From: JANWHF01 sp036276235
Lineage (GTDB): Bacteria > Planctomycetota > Phycisphaerae > Tepidisphaerales > Tepidisphaeraceae
Length of the DNA: 9,688 nucleotides
NCBI GenBank assembly: GCA_036276235.1
Contig: DATBDZ010000094.1
Span: forward strand, 1-9,688
Direction of reading: 5' to 3'
The position numbers were made by a program, and so were the translations under genes. Of the stretch, positions 1-5,544 are shown piece after piece; the first letter of the stretch is position 1, and each line of letters starts with the position of its first letter. Under the pieces are notes generated by a model. The model did not search any database, was not told the origin of the DNA, and worked only from the letters and a program-made list of their open reading frames with translations.

Positions 1-22
1 GATTTTGCTTCCGCAAGTAATT

Positions 23-98
23 GTCATGCTGAGGTACTCCGAAGCATCTGGCCGGATTGCGCAAATGAGCCAGATGCTTCGGAGTACCTCAGCATGAC
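23..98. repeat. 30-bp perfect inverted repeat, likely dispersed hairpin repeat
   Basis: Positions 23-52 (beginning GTCATGCTGAGG) are the exact reverse complement of 69-98 (ending CCTCAGCATGAC). The 16-nt spacer is unpaired. The whole unit can fold into a 30-bp stem. It lies upstream of the RTX gene, outside any supported coding region. The arrangement is two head-to-head copies of one unit, which is typical of dispersed REP/BIME-like elements. Dispersal in this genome is an inference, because only one pair is visible here. Confidence 0.85.
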
Positions 99-233
99 GG
101 TCCATCCGAGGGTCCGCATCACGACTTTGTATGTGGTGGACTGCCCAACGTCCCATAACTCAAGCCAATCCCCCTTACCAGCCGATACTCCAACAACGCC
201 CCACGGCCAAAATCCGCGCTGCGGGTGCCTAAA

Positions 234-238
234 CGGAG
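234..238 (+). promoter_or_regulatory. Ribosome binding site of the RTX protein gene
   Basis: CGGAG sits 8 nt before ATG 247. It selects this start over the in-frame ATG at 94, which overlaps the end of the inverted repeat at 23-98 and has no purine-rich site in front of it. Confidence 0.65.
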
Positions 239-246
239 TACGTGCA

Positions 247-1107
247 ATGTCCACGCTTTCGCAAAATCAATTCGCTGTTGAGCGCCTCGAATCCCGCCGC
301 CGCTTGAGCGCGGCGGCCCTCCGCTCTGGTCTGCTGACCATTCGTGGCGATTTCCACCTGGCCAGCGCCATCACCGTGGACAAAAGCTCCGATCAACTCA
401 GCATCAACGTGATCGCGACCTCGGTCGATCGCCACGGCGTCACCAACACGCTCACCAAGTCGTTCCCGCTTTCGCTGGGCATCACCAACATCTCGATCCT
501 CGGCAGCCCCAAGGGAGACACCATTTCCGTGGGCCAGAACAGTGCCGGATTCGCGATCGCTACCCTCATCACCGCCGGCGGCGGCAATGACACAGTGACC
601 TGCGGCGCTGAAGACGACGTCATCATCGGAAACAGCGGGGATGACGTCATCAACGCCGGCGACGGCAACAACACCGTCCGCGGCTTTTCCGGCAACGACA
701 TCATCACCACCGGCTCCGGCAACGATCGCGTTGACGGCGGCGCCGGAAACGACGTCATCTCCACCGGCGACGGACAAGACATCATTGTTGCCGGCGGCGG
801 AAACGACAGCGTGGACGGCGGCGCGGGAGATGACCTGATCTTCGGCGGCAATGGCCGCGATACGCTTCTGGGCAACGACGGCAACGACATCATCTGGGGC
901 GGCGGCAGCAACGACAGCATCGCCGGCGGCAACGGCAACGACACCCTCGGCGGCGTCAAAGGAACCAACGTCCTGCTCGGCGGCGCAGGAGCCGACAACT
1001 TCATCGTCCGCGGCGACATCAAGAAAGATCCCGCCAACGATTACAACTCACTCGAAGACACAATCACCCTCGGCAAGCAGGACGGCGCCAACGAACCGCT
1101 GATCTGA
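247..1107 (+). CDS. RTX-type calcium-binding repeat protein with planctomycetal LEPR-like N-terminus
   Basis: The protein has 286 residues. Residues 12-22 (ERLESRRRLSA) resemble the LEPR-x-LLS motif found at the N-termini of large planctomycete surface or exported proteins. Residues 25-110 form a beta-rich region with no recognised family. Residues 111-254 are 16 consecutive nonapeptides of the G-G-x-G-N-D-x-[VIL]-x type, the fold that binds calcium in a parallel beta-roll in haemolysin-type proteins. The last 32 residues are acidic and polar and could hold a type I secretion signal, but no secretion genes are nearby. The frame is open back to 94. I chose ATG 247 because GGAG (235-238) lies 8 nt upstream and the LEPR-like motif then falls near the start. 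No classical signal peptide is visible. Catalytic function is not indicated; a structural or adhesive extracellular role is an inference. Confidence 0.88.
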   Translation: MSTLSQNQFAVERLESRRRLSAAALRSGLLTIRGDFHLASAITVDKSSDQLSINVIATSVDRHGVTNTLTKSFPLSLGITNISILGSPKGDTISVGQNSAGFAIATLITAGGGNDTVTCGAEDDVIIGNSGDDVINAGDGNNTVRGFSGNDIITTGSGNDRVDGGAGNDVISTGDGQDIIVAGGGNDSVDGGAGDDLIFGGNGRDTLLGNDGNDIIWGGGSNDSIAGGNGNDTLGGVKGTNVLLGGAGADNFIVRGDIKKDPANDYNSLEDTITLGKQDGANEPLI

Positions 1108-1138
1108 TGCCGCGACGATCGTTGACGACGAAAACGCT

Positions 1139-2314
1139 TCACAGCGACTGAAGTTCTTTCATCACGCCTTCCCCTTCGGTCTCTTCCTCCGGCGCAAGTT
1201 GCTTCCGCAAATCGCGCCAGGCTTTTGCGATTGATTTTTCGTCGATCCGTTCCATCCGCAGAAAAACGCCCTGCGTTTGCTTCGGCGAAAACAGATGATG
1301 CGCGACGATGCCAATACGCTCAGCGCCGATCTGATCGACGCGATCATCTGCATGTTGCTCAGCGAGCGTCAGCGCGGCGCGCAGGATTTCTGATGGCCGC
1401 AGTGGTTCGCTGATCTCGCCGAGAATCTCCTCGATCCTGCCCGGCGTGATCAGGAAAACCCGCGCGTTTTCGCCGGGGCGCGGGCCGTGTTGGAGCGACA
1501 GGTAGCAGAAGTCGCGCAGTCTTCCGACATGCCGAAAGGGCCCTTTGCCCAGTTGCGAAAGCTGATCGACGTAGGCTTTGATCTTCGCCGCCAACTCGAA
1601 GCGCAGCTCCGCCGCCGCCTGCTGCATGCGATTGGTTTGCTCGCGGATGATCTCTGCTGGGTCGATGATTGCCCGCATGCTCAGCTCAACGAGCCGCCGA
1701 TATTCATCCAGTGAAATAGTCCCATCGCACGGCGCGGGGCACTTGCCCATCTCCTTGTAAGCGCACGCGCTGGCGCCGGGCGCTTGCACCAAAATGTGGT
1801 GATATCGGCACAGATCAAACGCATCCTCAATCAGATGAAACAGCCGCGCGGCGGCGTGCTTATCTTCCAGCGGCCCAAGCAGTTCGCCCGTGCTAACCGA
1901 CAGATCGATGGTCTTGGTGTATCGCGGAAACTGCGTCTGCGGATTGATGTGAATAAACCACGCCGGCCGGAAGCCAACCATGCCGCGATAGCTTTGCGGA
2001 AAGACCACACGCGCGGCTTCGTAGTAAATCCAATCGGCCTCGAAGGCGCTATCCACCCGCCGCCATCGCACGCGGCGAACCAGCTCGCGATAATTCACTC
2101 GTTTGGAGAGCCCCGCATCCGGCTCACCTTCGCCCAATCGGCGCTTCAGACTGTTGCGCAGATTCTTGACGCAGAGCAGTTGGACCGGCCGATCGTCGGC
2201 GTCCGACAGCAGATAAACCACCCAACGCGCCGGCGCTTGCCGCACAAACTCCTCAAAGTTCCCGGCCGGATCAAAATCCAGTTGCCGATCGAAGATGGAA
2301 GCAATTTCCGGCAC
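1139..2314 (-). CDS. UvrC-like protein: altered GIY-YIG domain, Fe-S-type cysteine cluster and UVR motif, short C-terminus
   Basis: This 391-residue protein matches the N-terminal half of excinuclease subunit UvrC. Residues 30-138 align with the GIY-YIG nuclease domain: WVVY (31-34) stands for GIY, and E92 aligns with the catalytic glutamate. The YIG segment is replaced by LCV (47-49), so the Tyr and Gly are missing. C169, C184, C192 and C196 (C-x14-C-x7-C-x3-C) match the cysteines that hold the 4Fe-4S cluster in UvrC. Residues 225-255 are a UVR motif, which in UvrC contacts UvrB. Residues 256-391 may keep the first strands of the RNase H-like domain, but no complete RNase H or helix-hairpin-helix region follows; UvrC usually exceeds 550 residues. 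The likely role is accessory DNA repair or UvrB binding; nuclease activity is doubtful. The start is GTG, with no clear Shine-Dalgarno site. The gene is convergent with the RTX gene (31-bp gap) and divergent from purE. Confidence 0.8.
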   Translation of the reverse strand: MPEIASIFDRQLDFDPAGNFEEFVRQAPARWVVYLLSDADDRPVQLLCVKNLRNSLKRRLGEGEPDAGLSKRVNYRELVRRVRWRRVDSAFEADWIYYEAARVVFPQSYRGMVGFRPAWFIHINPQTQFPRYTKTIDLSVSTGELLGPLEDKHAAARLFHLIEDAFDLCRYHHILVQAPGASACAYKEMGKCPAPCDGTISLDEYRRLVELSMRAIIDPAEIIREQTNRMQQAAAELRFELAAKIKAYVDQLSQLGKGPFRHVGRLRDFCYLSLQHGPRPGENARVFLITPGRIEEILGEISEPLRPSEILRAALTLAEQHADDRVDQIGAERIGIVAHHLFSPKQTQGVFLRMERIDEKSIAKAWRDLRKQLAPEEETEGEGVMKELQSL

Positions 2315-2340
2315 GACCAGGGGTATGGTAGGATTATTTG

Positions 2341-2442
2341 AATAAGTTGTCAGTTGTCAGTTATTAGTTGTCAGTGAAGAAAAAATCTGACGATGTCTTT
2401 CTTTCCCACTGACAACTGACAACTGGCAACTGACAACTTATT
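2341..2442. repeat. 36-bp-arm inverted repeat built of TTGTCAG units between divergent genes
   Basis: Positions 2341-2376 and the reverse complement of 2407-2442 agree at 33 of 36 bases. Each arm is made of short tandem units of TTGTCAGT or its complement. The A-rich and T-rich ends of the 30-nt loop can extend the stem. The element fills most of the 137-bp gap between the UvrC-like gene and purE and ends 9 nt before the purE start codon. TTGTCA resembles a -35 hexamer (5 of 6 to TTGACA), so the repeat could supply promoter elements; no convincing -10 box was found. Confidence 0.85.
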
Positions 2443-2451
2443 CTTCCCCCA

Positions 2452-2949
2452 ATGCCAGAAACCTCCCCTACTCCGCTCGTCTCCATCATCATGGGCAGCA
2501 AGTCCGACTGGGAGACGATGCAGCATGCGGATGCGCTGCTGACGCAGTTTGGCGTGGCGCATGAGTGCCGCGTGGTGTCGGCACATCGCACGCCGCTCTG
2601 GCTGGCGAAATTCGCGGCCGAGGCCGAAGGGCGCGGCGTGCGGATCATCATCGCCGGCGCGGGCGGCGCCGCTCACCTCCCCGGCATGGCCGCCGCCCAA
2701 ACGATTCTGCCGGTGCTCGGCGTCCCCGTGATGAGCCACGCCCTGAGCGGGATGGATTCGTTGCTCTCAATCGTACAAATGCCCGCCGGCATCCCGGTCG
2801 GCACCATGGCCATAGGCCGCGCCGGTGCGGTCAACGCGGCGTTGCTCGCCATCGCCATCCTCGCCGGCTCCGACCCTGCCCTCCGCGAGAAGCTTCGCCA
2901 ATATCGCAAGGAGCAAACGGACAAGGTAATGGACGACACGCTGCCTTAG
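2452..2949 (+). CDS. purE: N5-carboxyaminoimidazole ribonucleotide mutase (PurE, class I)
   Basis: PurE moves the carboxyl group of N5-CAIR to give CAIR in cytoplasmic de novo purine synthesis. The 165-residue length is normal for the family. Signature segments are GSKSDWETM (15-23), with the phosphate-binding Ser and Asp; SAHRTP (43-48), which includes the catalytic His45; GAGGAAHLPGM (69-79); and DSLLSIVQMPAGIPVGTMAIG (102-122). The SDW-x-TM form and the N-terminal context fit the bacterial class I mutase rather than class II AIR carboxylase. A class I enzyme needs PurK to make N5-CAIR, and no purK is adjacent here. The ATG at 2452 gives the usual short N-terminal lead before MGSKSD, but the preceding bases are pyrimidine-rich (TTCTTCCCCCA) with no Shine-Dalgarno site. 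The large inverted repeat ends 9 nt upstream. Confidence 0.97.
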   Translation: MPETSPTPLVSIIMGSKSDWETMQHADALLTQFGVAHECRVVSAHRTPLWLAKFAAEAEGRGVRIIIAGAGGAAHLPGMAAAQTILPVLGVPVMSHALSGMDSLLSIVQMPAGIPVGTMAIGRAGAVNAALLAIAILAGSDPALREKLRQYRKEQTDKVMDDTLP

Positions 2950-2991
2950 GCGCCGCACACAAATTACCTATCCAAATTCATCGGTTCATTT

Positions 2992-3090
2992 GGGTGCCAT
3001 GTCCCACGCTTGCGTGGGCATGTCGTGCAATCGCGAATGGCCTCTATCCCGCTGACAGACATGCCCACGCAAGCGTGGGACATGGCACCC
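2992..3090. repeat. 33-bp perfect inverted repeat with nested palindromes
   Basis: Positions 2992-3024 (beginning GGGTGCCATGTCCCACG) are the exact reverse complement of 3058-3090, with a 33-nt spacer. Each arm also contains its own small hairpin, CCCACGC/GCGTGGG around a 2-nt centre, at 3003-3018 and 3064-3079. The element lies between purE and the convergent zinc-ribbon gene and could stop transcription from both sides, but there is no T-tract. It appears to be two head-to-head copies of one unit. Confidence 0.87.
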
Positions 3091-3170
3091 GTAAGACCCA
3101 CGTGAACGATACGAGAATTGGATTAGTTATCTTTGCGCGGCTCCTTAGAGCGCGGCAGGAGCGGTCCAGC

Positions 3171-3524
3171 TTAATCGCGTCCTGATTGGTCGGCACTCGC
3201 TCCACATTCCGGACACCGAGGCGGCGTCGCGCGAAGGTCGTACCCACAGACGCGACACAGCCCGGGCGCGCGGCGCGACAACATGCGAGGGATGACGCGA
3301 AAGACAATGTACACATAGCCGATCATGGTGATCAGCGGCACACCCACAAGTGTGGCGATCTCGTCGAGGCGCGTCGTGAACTGGTGGTTGAACGACAATA
3401 TCAGGACTACAAAACTCGCCGCCCACCAGATGATAAGCGCACCCACCGCCTTGATGAGCAGAAGCATGATGCGGCGAAAGGTCATCTCCGATAATCGTAA
3501 TCGCCCCAGTACCGTTTTACTCAC
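3171..3524 (-). CDS. Small membrane protein with C-terminal zinc ribbon of planctomycete type
   Basis: The protein has 117 residues. Two hydrophobic segments, at about 19-44 and 57-77, are predicted membrane helices. They are followed by a basic stretch and a rubredoxin-like zinc ribbon: C90, C93, C104 and C107 in CRVCGYDLRATPPRCPECG (90-108). This exact style of tail is very common on small proteins of Phycisphaerae and related planctomycetes; its function is not established. The start is GTG at 3524, which overlaps the TGA of the upstream beta-helix gene as GTGA. This overlap supports the choice and suggests translational coupling. A later ATG at 3485 is possible. It may help place or regulate the upstream secreted protein, but that is only an inference from the coupling. 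Confidence 0.82.
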   Translation of the reverse strand: MSKTVLGRLRLSEMTFRRIMLLLIKAVGALIIWWAASFVVLILSFNHQFTTRLDEIATLVGVPLITMIGYVYIVFRVIPRMLSRRAPGLCRVCGYDLRATPPRCPECGASADQSGRD

Positions 3525-5317
3525 TGGCGTGGCCCATAATGCGGCAGTTCCGTTCCCGCCTCCAATGCGCCGAGATCTGGGGCGTTGCCATGGTAGTCAT
3601 CGTTGAAGCCCGGCAGGATTTCTCCGGCATCGACGGCTTGTGAAGCGCTGCTCAGGCGGGGATCGATCAGTTTGAAGTCGTAAGCTTTCTTTGGATCTTC
3701 CGGAGCCGCCAGGCCATTGGCGAAGAGATGCGCGGGATCGAGCGCGACGCAACGCCGCTCGATCGGGGCGCGGGAGTGGACCTCCGCCGGCGTGGCGTAG
3801 GCGTTGGCGTTCCATTTGATGAAGACTGGGCCCGAGAAGCCGCCAAAGCCGTCGTAGTCGAAATCGCAATGGATCATCTGCGGGCTGAAATCGATGGCGC
3901 GGCCGGCGGTGCCGATGTACAGATTGTTGCGGGAGATGCAATTCGTGACGGGGGCATTGGTGTGCAGTTGCAGTGCCGCGCCGTTTTTGAGGATCGTGTT
4001 GTGAATGAGCACGCCGCCGCTGGGGCTGTTGTGGAGTTTGAAGGCTTCGGTCTGGCAGTTGTAAATGACATTGCGGAAGACGTAGACCGGGCCGCCGTAG
4101 ACGGGTTGCAGCGAGACGCCCGTGAGCGTGTTGGTGTAGCGGTTGAGGAAGTTTCGGGTGTTGCGCTCCGAGCCGTCCATTTCGCTGCCGTCGTCGAACA
4201 TCTCGCTGATCTCGTTGTTGTGAAAATCGATGGCGCAGCAGATGGGGCCGTCGGCGGTGTCGGTGCCATCCTTCCAGTGATGGATGCGATTATAGCAGAC
4301 GACATGCCCGCTGCCGCCGATCCAGACCGCGCGCGATTCAGGCAAATCATTCCACTGCTGCTGCGTGGTCGGCCAGGGCATGATCCCTTCCATCAGGTTG
4401 TCGCTGATGAAAAACCCGCCGAGATTGTGGCTCTGATTCTGCGTCGCGACGACGCCGTACAGGGCATGATGAAGATGGCAACGCCGGACAACGATGCGAG
4501 CCGCCTCATGCGCGCGGATGAGGTTGTACGCGTTGGCTATCGAGAGATTCTCGAACCAGACATCATGAGCACCCGGCGCATCGATCAGGGCTCCGGTGAG
4601 ATGATCCATCGGGCATTTACCGTCCAGGGTCGCTTCGCCATCACCGGCGCCGCGCCAGATGATCGGCTTGCCAATCTCCCCGCTATGTGTGATGCGGATC
4701 ATGCCGGCGTAGGTGCCGCCGTGAAGGAGGAACAGATCACCTGGCCGCGCCGATTTCTGGGCGGCATCGATTCCGCGGAACGGATCGGATGAAGTTCCGC
4801 TGCCGCCGCCGGCTCCGGGAACGACATGACAAACGATCGCATCGGCTGGAGCGAGCGGCTCCGCAATCGTGCGCGAGCGCAATAGTTTCTCGGCGTTTCC
4901 GCCATCCGGATCGATGAGGCGCAAACGCATTTCGTATTCCGTATCCGGCTCGAGCAGCAGAAGACTGCCGGCGAAGAGCGATCCATCCGATGGGATCTGC
5001 ACGACGCTCGGTGGGCGCGGCTTGCCGCCTTGATCAAGATACGGCGTCGTTCGACGCTCAACCCGAAAGAGCGGCGGGCCCTTCTTCCAGGAATCAGCGC
5101 CGAGTTTGCGATAGTCGAATTGAATTTGCGCGTTCTGATTATCGTCGCCGCGAATGAGCCAATAAGCTCCGAGGCAGCGGAGCGTCGGCGGTTCGAGAAC
5201 GGGATCACCGATGGGCGCGGCGGCGTCACCGGCGAGTGCGATGCGAGCAATCTTCAAGCAATAAAACGTTGCAAGCCAAAATATGAGGATGCCTTGGCGG
5301 TGATTGGAAAGTGTCAT
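3521..5317 (-). CDS. Secreted right-handed parallel beta-helix protein with N-terminal FN3-like domain
   Basis: The protein has 598 residues. Residues 1-29 form a signal peptide (hydrophobic 9-28, cleavage probably after ALA at 29). Residues 38-152 look like a fibronectin type III-like beta sandwich; the segment LLEPDTEYEMRLRLIDPDG is typical. Residues 171-500 form a right-handed parallel beta-helix of the pectate-lyase-like superfamily. The entry motif GSGTSSDPF-x8-ARPGDLFLLHGGTY (173-203) is followed by repeated N-rich turns (DNLMEG, YNRIHH, HNNEIS, RNVIYN, HNTILKN). The protein closes with PDLGALEAG (580-588), a common end of this family in planctomycetes. Homologues include polysaccharide lyases, so action on an extracellular polysaccharide is plausible, but no specific lyase family or catalytic residues were identified. 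A weak AGGT site lies about 8 nt before ATG 5317. The downstream zinc-ribbon gene overlaps it by 4 bp. Confidence 0.87.
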   Translation of the reverse strand: MTLSNHRQGILIFWLATFYCLKIARIALAGDAAAPIGDPVLEPPTLRCLGAYWLIRGDDNQNAQIQFDYRKLGADSWKKGPPLFRVERRTTPYLDQGGKPRPPSVVQIPSDGSLFAGSLLLLEPDTEYEMRLRLIDPDGGNAEKLLRSRTIAEPLAPADAIVCHVVPGAGGGSGTSSDPFRGIDAAQKSARPGDLFLLHGGTYAGMIRITHSGEIGKPIIWRGAGDGEATLDGKCPMDHLTGALIDAPGAHDVWFENLSIANAYNLIRAHEAARIVVRRCHLHHALYGVVATQNQSHNLGGFFISDNLMEGIMPWPTTQQQWNDLPESRAVWIGGSGHVVCYNRIHHWKDGTDTADGPICCAIDFHNNEISEMFDDGSEMDGSERNTRNFLNRYTNTLTGVSLQPVYGGPVYVFRNVIYNCQTEAFKLHNSPSGGVLIHNTILKNGAALQLHTNAPVTNCISRNNLYIGTAGRAIDFSPQMIHCDFDYDGFGGFSGPVFIKWNANAYATPAEVHSRAPIERRCVALDPAHLFANGLAAPEDPKKAYDFKLIDPRLSSASQAVDAGEILPGFNDDYHGNAPDLGALEAGTELPHYGPRQ

Positions 5318-5395
5318 GCGGAATACCTACTGGGGCGCTTGTCGCGACTTCTTGCAAGGCGGGTGAATCGCCCGTGTTTGTCGCGCCTCTCAGAA

Positions 5396-5521
5396 CCCTC
5401 TCCCCTGTACTCAGGGGAGAGGGCAGGGTGAGGGGACAGCGTGCTGCGAAACGGCGGGGTTCGCAAGATTGACGCTTCGTCCCCTCACCCCAACCCTCTC
5501 CCCTGAGTACAGGGGAGAGGG
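5396..5521. repeat. Compound inverted repeat: two hairpins in head-to-head orientation
   Basis: Positions 5396-5437 and 5479-5521 are reverse complements apart from a mismatch and one-base indel near the inner end, with a 41-nt spacer. Each arm contains its own perfect 12-bp hairpin, CCCTCTCCCCTG/CAGGGGAGAGGG around a 4-nt loop (5396-5423 with TACT; 5494-5521 with AGTA). The inner part of each unit is a GGGTGAGGGGAC or complementary block. It lies in the 227-bp gap between the transglutaminase-like gene and the beta-helix gene, both on the minus strand. It could attenuate read-through or protect transcript ends. The rest of the gap (5318-5395) holds only the short leader of the beta-helix gene and a weak 5-bp stem near 5361-5375. 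Confidence 0.87.
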
Positions 5522-5544
5522 AGAAGGCGCAATACTCATGACTG

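Noticed and set aside
127..159. Possible promoter TTGTAT / CATAAC before the RTX gene
   Set aside because: Poor matches and a 21-nt spacer, too long for a standard sigma-70 promoter.
94..246. N-terminal extension of the RTX protein from ATG 94
   Set aside because: The extension overlaps the inverted repeat, has no ribosome binding site and would put the LEPR-like motif over 60 residues from the start.
229..1037. Two minus-strand open frames opposite the RTX gene
   Set aside because: They are repetitive Val/Asp- and Pro/Ser-rich translations caused by the repetitive GGCGGC-rich RTX coding strand.
2341..3090. Possible CRISPR or transposon ends from the paired repeats
   Set aside because: The repeats are single inverted pairs of different sequence with no regular spacers, no cas genes and no transposase between them; purE lies intact between the two elements.
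3140..3162. Possible terminator after the zinc-ribbon gene (GCTCCT/AGGAGC)
   Set aside because: Only a 6-bp stem with an 11-nt loop and no following T-tract.
2565..3185. Plus-strand frame of 206 codons across purE and its downstream repeat
   Set aside because: Arg/Pro-rich out-of-frame reading of purE that continues through the inverted repeat; no motif.
3728..4792. Long plus-strand open frame of 354 codons
   Set aside because: It lies antisense to the beta-helix gene, has no recognisable motif and shows the skewed composition of a shadow frame in GC-rich DNA.
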